The notes: a model not told the origin generated them from the sequence alone. A DNA stretch of 64,000 bases from Thalassospira sp. ER-Se-21-Dark (GCF_017922435.1 NZ_VDEZ01000003.1:310001-374000); one strand, 5' to 3'. Positions 39,047 to 48,670 are shown, numbered from the stretch's first letter. A program made the numbers and translations.

Positions 39047-40141
39047 ATGAAAAGACGTGAATTTCTGACCGCCGGTGTTGCCGGCGCAGGTGCAGCGGCC
39101 GCTGCAACATTCGCAACCCCTGCCATCGCACAGGACAAGCGCCAGTGGAACATGGTGACCGCATGGCCGAAAAACCTGCCTGGGCCGGGTGTGGCTGCGC
39201 AGAAACTGGCAGACCGTATCACCACACTTTCGGGTGGTCGTCTTGAAGTCAAACTTCATGCCGCTGGCGAACTGGTTCCGGGCAATGGTGTGTTTGATGC
39301 CGTTGCGGAAGGCACCGCCGAGATTTATCACGCGGTTCCGGCATACTGGGGTTCGAAATCCAAAGGTATCCTGCTGTTTGGTTCGCAGCCGTTTGGCCTG
39401 CGTGCCGATGAACAGGTTGGCTGGCTTAACTATGGTGGCGGTCAGGAACTGTATGACGAGATCTATGGCCAGTTCGGTCTGAAGCCGTTCCTTTGCGGTA
39501 ACTCCGGCCCGCAGTGGGCAGGTTGGTTCCGTAACGAAATCAACTCGGTCGATGACCTTAAGGGGTTGAAGTTCCGCACCACCGGTCTGGCATCGGAGAT
39601 GTGCTCGAAACTTGGCATGGCGGTTCAGGCCATGGGCGGTCGTGACATGTTCCAGGCACTTCAGTCTGGTGCACTTGATGCCGGTGAGTTCATCGGCCCG
39701 TGGAGTGACAGTGCACTTGGCTTCTATCAGGTTGCCAAGAACTACTACTGGCCAGGTGTTGGTGAGCCGTCCTCGGCCGAGGAATGCGCGGTGAATGCCA
39801 AGGCCTATGCCGATCTTCCTGATGATCTGAAAGCCGTCGTCAAGTTCGCGGCAGACAGCCTTTATAACGAAGTCTGGACCGAGTACGAAACCAAGCACGC
39901 CATGGCCCTGAAACAGCTTGTTTCCGAGCAGGGTGTTCAGGTTCGTAAACTGCCGGACGAAGTTGTTGAAGCCATGGCCAAAGCCGGTGCCGAGGTGATT
40001 GCGGAGCTTCGCGAAAGCGACGATGCACTGACCAAAAAGGTCACCGAAAGCTTTGTTGCCTATCGTGACCTGATCGGTGGTTACATGACCTATGCCGATA
40101 ATGGTCAGATGAATGCACGCGCCAAAGCGCTTGGCTTCTGA
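39047..40141 (+). CDS. TRAP substrate-binding protein, TakP-like (TRAP operon 2)
   Basis: A 364-residue periplasmic binding protein with a twin-arginine signal (KRREFLTAGVAGAG) ending at AIAQ. The sequence resembles TakP-type proteins that bind 2-oxoacids as a sodium salt: WPKNLPGPG near the N-terminus, FGLRADEQVGWLNYGGG near 120, LKGLKFRTTGLASE with the conserved Arg, and GAxEFIGPWSD. AAGGAGG lies upstream of the ATG. Location just after hutU suggests a role near histidine use, but a 2-oxoacid substrate is the stronger family-based guess. Confidence 0.88.
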   Translation: MKRREFLTAGVAGAGAAAAATFATPAIAQDKRQWNMVTAWPKNLPGPGVAAQKLADRITTLSGGRLEVKLHAAGELVPGNGVFDAVAEGTAEIYHAVPAYWGSKSKGILLFGSQPFGLRADEQVGWLNYGGGQELYDEIYGQFGLKPFLCGNSGPQWAGWFRNEINSVDDLKGLKFRTTGLASEMCSKLGMAVQAMGGRDMFQALQSGALDAGEFIGPWSDSALGFYQVAKNYYWPGVGEPSSAEECAVNAKAYADLPDDLKAVVKFAADSLYNEVWTEYETKHAMALKQLVSEQGVQVRKLPDEVVEAMAKAGAEVIAELRESDDALTKKVTESFVAYRDLIGGYMTYADNGQMNARAKALGF

Positions 40142-40150
40142 TAAACACTG

Positions 40151-40187
40151 AAACCGACGCTGGCTCGTCCAGCGTCGGTTTTTCTTT
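40151..40187 (+). terminator. Terminator/attenuator between binding protein and permease genes
   Basis: A perfect 13-bp stem (AAACCGACGCTGG with CCAGCGTCGGTTT, 5-nt loop) is followed by TTTCTTTC. It lies inside the TRAP operon between the binding protein and the small permease, so it probably lets only part of the transcripts continue and keeps the binding protein in excess. Confidence 0.85.
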
Positions 40188-40214
40188 CAGGCGTGCCTTT
40201 CACGGGGAGATGTC

Positions 40215-40736
40215 ATGCAACGCCTTGCTGATGCACTTGACCAGATAAACCACTGGACCGGGATGACCGTGCGCTGGTTCGCACTTCTGATGGTTCTGTT
40301 GCAGTTTACCGTGGTCTTGCTGCGCTATGTTTTCGGGTTCAGTTCGATTGCGCTTAATGAAAGCGTTCTGTATCTGCATGCCGCTTTGTTCATGTTGGGG
40401 GCGGGCTATACGCTGTTGGTTGATGGCCATGTCCGGGTGGACATTTTTTATGCCGCAGCCACCGACAAGACCAAGGCGCGGATCGATGCGTTTGGCTATG
40501 TGGTTCTGGCAATCCCGTCGATGGCAGCCCTGCTGTATTGGACCTGGCCATCAGTGATCAATTCGATCGCGATGATGGAAGGGGCGATTTCGGTGGGGGG
40601 TATTCCGGCAGTCTGGTTTTTGAAATCCCTGATCCCGGCCTTTTGTATTCTGTTGATTATCCAGTCCGTCGCCTGCCTTCTGAGGCAGGTGGTTTTGCTG
40701 CGCGGCAATGTTGAAGATCAAGGCGGTGCGAAGTGA
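40215..40736 (+). CDS. TRAP transporter small permease subunit, DctQ family (TRAP operon 2)
   Basis: A 173-residue membrane protein with four predicted transmembrane helices. The first helix is followed by VLLRYVFGFSSIALNE, the usual DctQ signature. An ATG with GGGGAGATGTC upstream starts it. It overlaps the large permease gene by 4 bp. This subunit is of the longer-TRAP type that pairs with TakP-like binding proteins. Confidence 0.88.
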   Translation: MQRLADALDQINHWTGMTVRWFALLMVLLQFTVVLLRYVFGFSSIALNESVLYLHAALFMLGAGYTLLVDGHVRVDIFYAAATDKTKARIDAFGYVVLAIPSMAALLYWTWPSVINSIAMMEGAISVGGIPAVWFLKSLIPAFCILLIIQSVACLLRQVVLLRGNVEDQGGAK

Positions 40737-42283
40737 TGGAATATCTTGATCTTTTGATGTTTGCCGCTCTGATGGGCTGCATCCTTTTGGGCTTTCCGGT
40801 GTCGTTCTCAATCGCCGGAACGGCGGTGATTTTCGGCTATCTCGGCTGGGTCACGGATACGATGAATATCGGCCTGATGGGGGCGTTCGGCCAGCGCGTG
40901 TTTGGCACGCTGACCAATGATGTTCTGATCGCCATTCCGCTGTTTGTCGTCATGGGTGTCGTCCTTGAACGATCCCGCATTGCCGAAGATTTGCTCCATA
41001 CCATGGGCCGACTGTTTGGCCAGTTGCGCGGCGGTTTGGGTATTTCGGTGGTGCTGGTGGGGGCGTTGCTCGCGGCCTCGACCGGGATTGTCGGGGCCAC
41101 CGTGATTGCCATGGGCATGATTGCGCTGCCGACCATGTTGCGCACCGGCTATAACCCGAAAATGGCGTCGGGGCTTGTGTGTACCGCAGGCACGCTGGGC
41201 CAGATCATCCCGCCTTCGACGCTTTTGATTATTCTGTCTGACGTGATGTCATCGGCCTATCAGCAGGCGCAGTATGAGCAGGGAAAATTCACGATTGAAA
41301 CCATTTCGGTCGGGCAGATTTTTGCCGGCGCGCTGATCCCCGGGCTGACGCTGGTGGCGATCTATATCATCTATATCCTGCTGCGCGGGCTGATACGCCC
41401 GGCCGATATGCCACCGGTGCAAAGCGATGATGGCCGCCCCAGTGTGGGCGAAGTGGTCGGTGCGGTTTTGCCGCCTGTGCTTTTGATCATTGCTGTGCTT
41501 GGGGCCATTCTGGGCGGGGTCGCCACCCCGACCGAGGCGGCATCAGTCGGTGCAATCGGTGCGATCCTGATGGCTGGTGTCCGTCAGGGGGCGAACCGCA
41601 ATCTGGTTCTGACCGGGACCGTTGCCCTTTTGATCCTTGCTGTCATGGCAGGTGTCGCGCCGGTGCGTTTCCAGCGCAGTGACCTGACCGGTGTTGATTA
41701 TGCATTGGGTGCTGGTTATGTGGCGCTGGCGGTTATCGGGATTATCGCGATCCTGGCCTGCCTGCGTCAGGCATGGAAAGCCGACATTCTGAAATCTGCG
41801 CTGACATCGACCATGACGGTCAGTTCGATGATCTTTGCCACCATCCTGACGGCCAGCATGTTCTCGCTGGTGTTTATCGGGCTGGGCGGCGAAGACCATG
41901 TCGAGGAAATCCTTGAATCGATGCCCGGTGGACCGACAGGGGCGCTGATCTTTTGCATGGCGTTGATCTTTGTGCTGGGCTTCTTCCTTGATTTCGTGGA
42001 AATCACGGTGATCCTGCTGCCGCTGATTGCGCCGGGGCTGATTATGATGGGTCACGATCCGGTGTGGCTGGCGATCCTGATTGCGATCAACCTTCAGACA
42101 TCGTTCCTGACACCGCCATTCGGCTTCTCGCTGTTTTACCTGCGCAGTGCCGCCCCGCCGGAAATCACCACCGGCCAGATTTATCAGGGTGTGGTGCCGT
42201 TTATCGCCCTTCAGCTGTTTGGCATTTTCGTGATCTGGCTGTGGCCGTCACTGGCCAACTGGCTGCCAAGCGTGGTGTTCTAG
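40733..42283 (+). CDS. TRAP transporter large permease subunit, DctM family, long form
   Basis: A 516-residue permease, about 80 residues longer than the other DctM proteins in the window. The extra part is an insertion of hydrophobic segments near residues 275-350, as seen in permeases paired with TakP-like proteins. Hallmarks: PLFVVMGVVLERS (about 65), AASTGIVGATVIAMG (about 112), TAGTLGQIIPPSTLLIILSD (about 150) and FLDFVEITVILLPLIAP near the C-terminus. It ends TRAP operon 2 and is followed by a terminator. Confidence 0.92.
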   Translation: MMEYLDLLMFAALMGCILLGFPVSFSIAGTAVIFGYLGWVTDTMNIGLMGAFGQRVFGTLTNDVLIAIPLFVVMGVVLERSRIAEDLLHTMGRLFGQLRGGLGISVVLVGALLAASTGIVGATVIAMGMIALPTMLRTGYNPKMASGLVCTAGTLGQIIPPSTLLIILSDVMSSAYQQAQYEQGKFTIETISVGQIFAGALIPGLTLVAIYIIYILLRGLIRPADMPPVQSDDGRPSVGEVVGAVLPPVLLIIAVLGAILGGVATPTEAASVGAIGAILMAGVRQGANRNLVLTGTVALLILAVMAGVAPVRFQRSDLTGVDYALGAGYVALAVIGIIAILACLRQAWKADILKSALTSTMTVSSMIFATILTASMFSLVFIGLGGEDHVEEILESMPGGPTGALIFCMALIFVLGFFLDFVEITVILLPLIAPGLIMMGHDPVWLAILIAINLQTSFLTPPFGFSLFYLRSAAPPEITTGQIYQGVVPFIALQLFGIFVIWLWPSLANWLPSVVF

Positions 42284-42300
42284 GCACAGAACTGAAAATG

Positions 42301-42334
42301 AAAAAACGCCCCCGATTTCTGGGGGCGTTTTTGT
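42301..42334. terminator. Bidirectional terminator between TRAP operon 2 and the DUF3237 gene
   Basis: AAAAACGCCCCC pairs with GGGGGCGTTTTT (12 bp, 7-nt loop), with T-rich flanks on the plus strand and an A-run that becomes a T run on the minus strand. Confidence 0.9.
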
Positions 42335-42356
42335 TTGGTCATGGCCAAGGCGGCTG

Positions 42357-42812
42357 TCAAAGGACTTCATAGACCGACACATAGACCGTGCTTTTTTCGC
42401 GCTGTCCGGATCCGACAAAGATCCGGTGATTAAGCCAGCTATAGCGTTCATCGCCGGTTTCAAACCGGGGCTGGGTGCGCATGTAATATTTCGACGGATC
42501 GACATGTTCACCGCGTGCAAGGGCATCGAGAACATCCTTCGGACCATGCCGAAACCCGAAATTGCGGATATCAATCAGCGCCCCGTCATGGGTTTCGATG
42601 CAATACCGGGTATCGAGTTCGGCGACACCGTTTTCAAAAACGGTTTGCCAGTCAGCACCCAATGCAAGGACCCGGCCGTTCAAAGACTTGCCTTCGACAT
42701 GACCGCCTATGATCGGAATGATCCGGCGTGTGCCGCGCATTGAGTTGCCAAGCTCCATGGGGGCTTCCAGCTCGACCGTCAGATCGCAAAAATGTTCAAG
42801 TTCAAGCTTCAT
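42357..42812 (-). CDS. DUF3237 domain-containing protein
   Basis: A 151-residue soluble protein matching the DUF3237 pattern: an N-terminal beta strand, GTRRIIPIIGGHVEGKSLNGRV (about 28-49), GGADWQ-like LALGADWQ, and a C-terminal YSWLNHRIFVGSGQR. The biochemical function of the family is not established to my knowledge; members are often found beside aromatic or CoA-dependent catabolic genes. It begins 10 bp after the DctM stop and is the last gene of the minus-strand TRAP operon 3. Confidence 0.85.
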   Translation of the reverse strand: MKLELEHFCDLTVELEAPMELGNSMRGTRRIIPIIGGHVEGKSLNGRVLALGADWQTVFENGVAELDTRYCIETHDGALIDIRNFGFRHGPKDVLDALARGEHVDPSKYYMRTQPRFETGDERYSWLNHRIFVGSGQREKSTVYVSVYEVL

Positions 42813-42822
42813 ATCGCCCTCT

Positions 42823-44118
42823 TTAATTCATGGTCGTCGGCAGGAAAAGAACGATGGATGGCACTAACACCAGCAGGATCAGGCGAATGATGTCGACCGC
42901 AACAAACGGGATGACGCCCTGAAACACCTTTTGCAGGGGCACTTCGCGGGCAATCGAATTGATGACAAACACATTCATCCCGACAGGCGGTGTGATCAGG
43001 CCAAGTTCGACTGTCATGACAACGATGATGCCAAACCAGATCGGATCGAACCCCAATTGGGTCACCACTGGAAACACGATGGGCACCAGAAGAATGATCA
43101 TCGCCATCGCATCAAGGATGCAGCCCAGTAAAAGGAAAAACACAAGGATCAGCGCAAGTGTCGGATAGGCCCCGATATCAAGCCCGACCAGCCATGCAGT
43201 GATCTTTTGCGGGGTCTGGGTGATGGCCAGAAAATAGCCAAACAGGATCGCACCGATCAGGATGGTATAGATCGCAACCGATGTACGCAGGGCCTCGACC
43301 AGACTATCAAGAATGCTGCGCCAGCCAAGCCGTCCCCGGATCACCCCGATCAGGGCGGTCAGGACAGAGCCAACTGCCGCGGCCTCTGTTGCCGTAACAA
43401 TACCCAGATAGATGCTGCCAATAATGGCGATGAACAGGGCCAGGACCGCCCAGACATCGCGCAAGGACCGAATGGCGTTGCGCAAATCAAACGGTTCGCC
43501 CGCTGGCAACCCGCGGGCATAGGTCACCCGAAAGGCCAGCATATACATCACAATCGCCAGAAGGCCCGGAATGATCCCGGCAATGAAAAGCTTGCCGACA
43601 TCCTGTTCGGTGATAAAGCCATACACCGCCAGAACAACCGATGGCGGGATCAGAATGCCAAGCGTTCCACCCGCGGCAATCACCCCGGTCGCCACATGAT
43701 CGCGATAGCCACTGCGCTGCATTTCCGGCAAAGCGACCTTGGTCATGGTTGCCGCCGTTGCGACCGATGAACCCGATATGGCGGCAAACCCCGCACAGGA
43801 TGCAATGGTCGAAAGCGCCATGCCGCCCCGAAATGATCCCAGCCACGCCTGCCCTGTGCGAAACAGTTCGCGCGACATGCCGGAATTGGTGGCAAGAACG
43901 CCCATCAGGATAAAGAACGGAATGAGGCTGAGGTTAAAGTCGGTGATGGTGCGGATCGGCGATTGCGCCAGAAGGTTGAGTGCCGGCGTCGGGCCGACGA
44001 TCGCGGCGAAACCGCCGACACCAACAATCCCCATCGCAATGCCAATCGGAACCCGAAGCAGCATCAGGGCAAACAACGCAACAAACCCGCCAAGTGCGAC
44101 AAAATCGGCTTCAGTCAT
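42823..44118 (-). CDS. TRAP transporter large permease subunit, DctM family (TRAP operon 3)
   Basis: A 431-residue polytopic permease with SLIPFFILMGVLATNSG near residue 60, ISGSSVATAATMTKVALPEM (about 110-130), AAGGTLGILIPPSVVLAVYG and GCILDAMAMIILLVPI. The start at 44118 overlaps the end of the small permease gene by 8 bp; the longer open frame upstream is read-through of that gene. It imports the ligand of the DctP protein encoded upstream, probably an organic acid for the adjacent CoA pathway. Confidence 0.92.
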   Translation of the reverse strand: MTEADFVALGGFVALFALMLLRVPIGIAMGIVGVGGFAAIVGPTPALNLLAQSPIRTITDFNLSLIPFFILMGVLATNSGMSRELFRTGQAWLGSFRGGMALSTIASCAGFAAISGSSVATAATMTKVALPEMQRSGYRDHVATGVIAAGGTLGILIPPSVVLAVYGFITEQDVGKLFIAGIIPGLLAIVMYMLAFRVTYARGLPAGEPFDLRNAIRSLRDVWAVLALFIAIIGSIYLGIVTATEAAAVGSVLTALIGVIRGRLGWRSILDSLVEALRTSVAIYTILIGAILFGYFLAITQTPQKITAWLVGLDIGAYPTLALILVFFLLLGCILDAMAMIILLVPIVFPVVTQLGFDPIWFGIIVVMTVELGLITPPVGMNVFVINSIAREVPLQKVFQGVIPFVAVDIIRLILLVLVPSIVLFLPTTMN

Positions 44119-44698
44119 CAGTTCCCCCCGAACCACCAGTTTGCTTTTGTTTTTTCGGGTCGGAGGCAATATGCGGCTCTGACTCGGCGGGTTCAAAATC
44201 ATCCAGCCCGGCATTGGTCAGCGCGATCATCAAGGCGCGCGCCAGAATGGTCAGCATGCTGACCGCAACGCCAAGCCAGATCAGCCCCATGACCGGCCAG
44301 ACGGGTACTTGCAGATCAAATGTCGTCTCGCCACTGTTATAGGCGCTGGTGACACGCGCCAGCATCTTCCAGCACAGCAAGCCGGTGAAGCCCAGCAAGA
44401 CCATCCAGGCAAAGAAATCCGTCCATCGACGGACGCGCGCGGGCAGCATCAGGGCAAACAGATCGACCTTGATATGCGATCCACGATACCCCACGCAGGC
44501 AAAGCCCCACATGATGACCACGCCCAGAAACAGGCGCGAAAAATCAAATGCATCCGGGATCGGCCATGCAAACAGGTAGCGACCGATTGCAGACGCCAGA
44601 ACCAGCAACGTGATCACCGCAAGCAAAACGGCCGAGACCATTTCGACCTTGCGCGAAAAGGCTTCGAGATATGTCAGGGAGCGATGAAGAACCCGCAT
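44111..44698 (-). CDS. TRAP transporter small permease subunit, DctQ family (TRAP operon 3)
   Basis: A 195-residue membrane protein with four transmembrane helices and the DctQ signature after the first helix (ASAIGRYLFAWPIPDAFDFSR). A long hydrophilic C-terminal tail of about 30 residues (Glu-rich, then KKQKQTGGSGG) extends beyond the usual DctQ end and overlaps the DctM start. Confidence 0.87.
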   Translation of the reverse strand: MRVLHRSLTYLEAFSRKVEMVSAVLLAVITLLVLASAIGRYLFAWPIPDAFDFSRLFLGVVIMWGFACVGYRGSHIKVDLFALMLPARVRRWTDFFAWMVLLGFTGLLCWKMLARVTSAYNSGETTFDLQVPVWPVMGLIWLGVAVSMLTILARALMIALTNAGLDDFEPAESEPHIASDPKKQKQTGGSGGTDD

Positions 44699-44763
44699 GA
44701 TTTATGCACTTTCAGAGGTATCGGCAGCACCGACCTTTGATGCCGCCGATACAGGGAGTGACA

Positions 44764-45792
44764 TCAATACTTGGCGTTCTCGGCTTCGAGCGCGTCGATG
44801 AAGGCCTTGTAAATGGCATCGGCATCACCGCCTTTGGCCGTAACGCTTTCGCGCCATTGGGCAACAAGCGGTTCGGCGGCATCGCGCCATTGTTGCAGTT
44901 CATCGGCGGTCGGCTGATACAGTTCGTGATCGCCAGATGCCATCATCTTGTCACGGCCCGACGCCTCGTTCTCGGCCCAGCCCTTGGAAAAACGACCGGA
45001 CCATTCCGGCGTGCAGTGATCATCCATCACCTTGCGGTTTTCGGCCGACAACCCGTCATAGACACCGCGGTTGATCACAAGGATCTGCGAGGAGACATAG
45101 AACGGCATATCAAGGTGATATTTGGTTTCCTGATCAATCCCGAAGATATAGATCGAGTTCCACGGGAAGGTGATCGCATCTGCCGTGCCCTTGGCGATGG
45201 CTTCGCGGGCCTCGGGTGCGGGGACCTGAACACTTGCCCCGCCCAGCAGGTTTACAAACCGTGCCATGGTCGCGTGCGCCGGACGCACTGCATGGCCGTT
45301 TATGTCTTCTGGCACGCGGACCGGCATTTTTGAATGGATGGTGCCGGGGTCATGCGGATTGACCAGACAGAGTTTGACTTCCGGCATTTCCTGTTCGGCG
45401 TAGTTGGCATACCACTTGTGAAGGGCAACCGACCCATTGACTGCATCCTTCACATTGAACGGGACTTCGGTCAGGCCATAGATCGGGAAACGTCCGGCCT
45501 GATAACCCGGATTGATATAGCCGATATCGGCAATGCCATCGCGCGTCATGTCATAGTGATCAGGTGCGGAGCCCAGCTGTTGGGCCGGGAAAATCGTGAA
45601 ATCGATCTTGCCACCGGATGCCTCGCGGATGGAGTTTGTCCATTCTTCAAGACCCATGGTTTGAACCGGATGGGTTGGCGGCAGCCAGTGGGCCAGACGG
45701 AAATTCACTTCCTGGGCAGACGCACCGGAAATGGCAGACATGGCGGCAACTAACGCCAAGGCAATCACTGAACCAAGTTTAAGTCGTTTCAT
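44764..45792 (-). CDS. TRAP substrate-binding protein, DctP family (TRAP operon 3)
   Basis: A 342-residue periplasmic binding protein with a Sec signal ending at ASA (about residue 26). Features include RLAHWLPPTHPVQTMGLEEW at the mature N-terminus. In the region where the carboxylate Arg usually lies the sequence is DINGHAVRPAHATMARFV, so the usual LKGLKxR motif is diverged but an Arg is present. GGAGGAAAC precedes the ATG. Next to thiolase, ligase and DUF3237 genes, so it may bind an aromatic or fatty acid; this is inference. Confidence 0.88.
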   Translation of the reverse strand: MKRLKLGSVIALALVAAMSAISGASAQEVNFRLAHWLPPTHPVQTMGLEEWTNSIREASGGKIDFTIFPAQQLGSAPDHYDMTRDGIADIGYINPGYQAGRFPIYGLTEVPFNVKDAVNGSVALHKWYANYAEQEMPEVKLCLVNPHDPGTIHSKMPVRVPEDINGHAVRPAHATMARFVNLLGGASVQVPAPEAREAIAKGTADAITFPWNSIYIFGIDQETKYHLDMPFYVSSQILVINRGVYDGLSAENRKVMDDHCTPEWSGRFSKGWAENEASGRDKMMASGDHELYQPTADELQQWRDAAEPLVAQWRESVTAKGGDADAIYKAFIDALEAENAKY

Positions 45793-46100
45793 TGTTTCCT
45801 CCCTGAGAAAACCGACACCGGCAATTTTGTTTTTGTTGCCTTGTCTGTCGGCTCCTCGATTTGATCAGACCACCCTTGGAAGCCTTTGCCCCATGGGTTG
45901 GGCTGATCGCCAAACCGGGCCCAAAACCAATATCCCGGTCAAAAATAACGTCTCCGTTTGTCGCGACCCGGCGCGGATGATGGCGCCCTGGATCGTGCTA
46001 TGCCAATTCTGAATTTCCGATCAAAACTGCAATCCCCTGACCACCGCCGATGCAGGCTGCATGTTCTAAGGATGCCCTGACTGAGCACAAGCAAAGCATC
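45793..46100. other. 308-bp intergenic region containing a thiolase gene relic
   Basis: The promoter of TRAP operon 3 must lie at the left end. Apart from the thiolase relic at 45998-46050 no gene or strong repeat was seen. Confidence 0.5.
45998..46050 (-). pseudogene. Remnant of a thiolase C-terminus
   Basis: Read on the minus strand, this segment encodes [20 protein letters not shown] and a TAG stop. That matches the thiolase signature at the end of the intact thiolase at 47415 ([20 protein letters not shown]). DNA similarity is roughly 80% over about 45 bp and ends abruptly upstream. It is the tail of a second thiolase gene, not a copy of a whole gene, and lies just downstream of the serine hydrolase gene. 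Confidence 0.75.
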
Positions 46101-47330
46101 TTAGTTTGATAGCTTTTCGGCAATTTGCCGAAACAGTTCGAGATTTTCCTCATCGTGACCAACAGGTTCAGCCGTATGGCTTGCCTTCACGATCACCAGA
46201 TTGTTTTCCGGATCGACATAGATGAACTGGTGGAACAAACCGATCGCGGAATATGCATCCGATCCGGGGATGGTCCACCACTGATACTGGTAACCAAAGG
46301 GCTCCCCCAGGGCAGTTGGCTCAAACCCTTCGTCGGGGATCGTAGCTTCGTCAATCCAGTCGGCGGGAACTATCTGTTTGCCGTTTGCCTGCCCCTTGTT
46401 CAGGAACATCAGGCCAAACCGTGCATGATCACGCGCCGTAGCGTTAAGCCCGGCACCAAAGAACTCGCGCCCGACATCTTCCGGACCATCCATGACCCAA
46501 TAAGCGTCATTTTCCATGCCAGCCGGTTTCCACAACTTTTCCGACATATATTCGGCACCGGTCTTGCCAACAGCGCGTTCAAGAACACATCCCAAAACAC
46601 TGGTATCAAGCGTGGCGTAATTGAACACGTCGCCGGGCTTGTTCTGACTTTCTACAGAGTCGTTGGCTGCGTAGTCGCACCACCGATATTTGTAGGCGAC
46701 AAGAGAATTGTCATGAACCTGGGTCAACTGGGTATCGCTACCAAACTGATAGATTTCCTGCCATTCCACGCCAGAACGCATGTGCAGAAGATTGCGGATC
46801 GTCGGACCGTCATAGCCAGACCCCGCCATTTCGGGCAGATAATCAGTAACCTTGTCATCCAGACTTTTGATAAATCCATCGTCGAGAGCCAAGCCGATCA
46901 ACGTGGAAACATAAGACTTCGCCACGGAAAAGGTCATGAAGCGCGTGTTGGCATCACTACCGTTTCGGTAACTTTCATGGACAATTGTCCCATCCTTAAC
47001 CACCACCAATGCATTGGTGGATGTGGCTTCAAGATACGCTGCAAGGGAGACCGTCTCGCCATCCAACGTATAGCCATCATCAAGCGAAACCGGTTTCTCG
47101 GGAAGCACCCAGACATTATTGCCAGCCTCAACTGTCCGCGTCGCAAATATCTGGTCCATATGCTGAAAAGTTAGAACATTCAGCGCAGATGAAAACATAT
47201 GAGCACGAGCATTGATCATGGTTGGTGTCAACCAACGTGACGTCTCGTCTTTAGCAAGAGCAGGCACCGTAGTAGTGACGATGCCCGCAGCCACCAACGC
47301 AGCAGTCAAAAAGCGATTTCGCGACAGCAT
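46101..47330 (-). CDS. Serine hydrolase, beta-lactamase class C / 6-aminohexanoate-dimer hydrolase-like
   Basis: A 409-residue secreted or periplasmic hydrolase with a Sec signal peptide ending at ALA (about residue 26). The nucleophile motif is SVAK (Ser135-Lys138) and Tyr238 in FNYATLD is the likely base, as in class C beta-lactamase-fold esterases and amidases such as NylB. It is flanked by a thiolase relic and an intact thiolase, and its codon use and higher AT content look different from its neighbours, so it may have been inserted here. Substrate unknown; a beta-lactamase role is not implied. Confidence 0.85.
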   Translation of the reverse strand: MLSRNRFLTAALVAAGIVTTTVPALAKDETSRWLTPTMINARAHMFSSALNVLTFQHMDQIFATRTVEAGNNVWVLPEKPVSLDDGYTLDGETVSLAAYLEATSTNALVVVKDGTIVHESYRNGSDANTRFMTFSVAKSYVSTLIGLALDDGFIKSLDDKVTDYLPEMAGSGYDGPTIRNLLHMRSGVEWQEIYQFGSDTQLTQVHDNSLVAYKYRWCDYAANDSVESQNKPGDVFNYATLDTSVLGCVLERAVGKTGAEYMSEKLWKPAGMENDAYWVMDGPEDVGREFFGAGLNATARDHARFGLMFLNKGQANGKQIVPADWIDEATIPDEGFEPTALGEPFGYQYQWWTIPGSDAYSAIGLFHQFIYVDPENNLVIVKASHTAEPVGHDEENLELFRQIAEKLSN

Positions 47331-47414
47331 TAGAGAACCTCCCGTTTTTATTTTAATCTTGTTTTAATTCGTTCTGGCGTTAGCCGCCGTCGAACCATTT
47401 TCAAGCGCTGGCAC

Positions 47415-48665
47415 TCAGCCCAGTTCGGCGCGTTCGATCAGAACAGCAATGCCCTGCCCGCCGCCAATACAGGCCGATGCGATGCCATAGCGACCGCCGG
47501 ATTTGACCAGTTCGCGCGCCAGCGTATTGGTGATCCGAACCCCGGTCGCGCCCAGCGGATGACCAATGGCAATCGCGCCGCCATTGACATTGACCTTGTC
47601 TTCATCAAGGCCAAGTTCGCGGATGCAGGCTAGGATCTGTGCCCCAAAGGCTTCGTTGATTTCGATCCGGTCAATCTGATCAAGGGTCATGCCGGTTTGA
47701 TCAAGAACGGCCTCGATGGCTGGCACCGGGCCAATGCCCATGATTTCCGGCGGCACACCGACAGCGGCACCAGCGATGATGCGGGCACGCGGTGTCAGGC
47801 CGTGCGCGCGGGCATAATCGGAACTGCCCAGAACAACACCGGCAGCGCCATCCACCACGGCTGATGAATTGCCACCCGTCTGCACCCCGCCAAATGCCGG
47901 GCGCAGCTTTGCCAGAATGTCATAGGGCGATGGCCGGATGTGGCTGTCGCGGTCGACCTGATGGATCTTGCGCGGCAGGCGGATGGAGCGCGGATTGCCA
48001 TCGGCAAATTCAAAGGTTTCGTTGGTCACGGTGGCAATTTCACCGGCAAGGAAGCCGTTTTCCTGTGCACTCACGGCGCGGGCAAAGCTGCGTTCGGCAA
48101 AACGATCCACATCTTCGCGGGTGATGTTGTATTTCTTGGCAAGATTTTCCGCCGTGTCGCCCATGGTGCAACTGACCGCCGGATCCAAAAGCGCTTCCCA
48201 CAGGAAGTCCTTGAATTCGACCTGCCCCATGCGAAAACCACTGCGATGGGTGTAGGCGGCAATCGGATTGCGGCTCATGGATTCAGTGCCGACACAAAGG
48301 GCCAGATCCCCACGACCGAGTGAAATATGATCAGCAGCCTGCAAGATGACTTCGATGCCCGTCCCACAAATACGCTGCACAAGGTGTGCTGGGCGATCCA
48401 CCGGCACACCGGCGTAAATCCCGATATGGCGCGGCGTCATATAGGCATCATAGGATGCCTGGGCCATGGATCCGGCGACGGTGAAATCGATATCATGCGC
48501 ATCCACCCCGGCGTCCTCGATGGCCGCGCGGGCCGCCTTGATGCCAAGATCAATCGGAGAGACTAGCCCGAAGGCACCGGTATAATCGACAAACGGTGTG
48601 CGTTTTCCGCCCAGCAGCCAGACATCTTCAAATTCGGTCCGAAGACCTTTGGCGTTCGCAGTCAT
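47415..48665 (-). CDS. Thiolase (acetyl-CoA acyltransferase family)
   Basis: A 416-residue thiolase. The nucleophile Cys100 is in QRICGTG, the His is in [15 protein letters not shown] (about 372) and the second Cys is in SACIGGGQG (about 403), giving a complete catalytic set. It would cleave a 3-ketoacyl-CoA to acetyl-CoA and a shortened acyl-CoA, the final step of the beta-oxidation round encoded by its neighbours. It lies 5 bp after the ligase gene, in the same operon. Confidence 0.92.
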   Translation of the reverse strand: MTANAKGLRTEFEDVWLLGGKRTPFVDYTGAFGLVSPIDLGIKAARAAIEDAGVDAHDIDFTVAGSMAQASYDAYMTPRHIGIYAGVPVDRPAHLVQRICGTGIEVILQAADHISLGRGDLALCVGTESMSRNPIAAYTHRSGFRMGQVEFKDFLWEALLDPAVSCTMGDTAENLAKKYNITREDVDRFAERSFARAVSAQENGFLAGEIATVTNETFEFADGNPRSIRLPRKIHQVDRDSHIRPSPYDILAKLRPAFGGVQTGGNSSAVVDGAAGVVLGSSDYARAHGLTPRARIIAGAAVGVPPEIMGIGPVPAIEAVLDQTGMTLDQIDRIEINEAFGAQILACIRELGLDEDKVNVNGGAIAIGHPLGATGVRITNTLARELVKSGGRYGIASACIGGGQGIAVLIERAELG

Positions 48666-48670
48666 TCTGC

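Noticed and set aside
46101-47330. Serine hydrolase as an antibiotic-resistance beta-lactamase
   Set aside because: It has the SxxK motif and fold, but the Tyr motif (YAT) differs from the class C YxN and length and context resemble esterase/amidase relatives.
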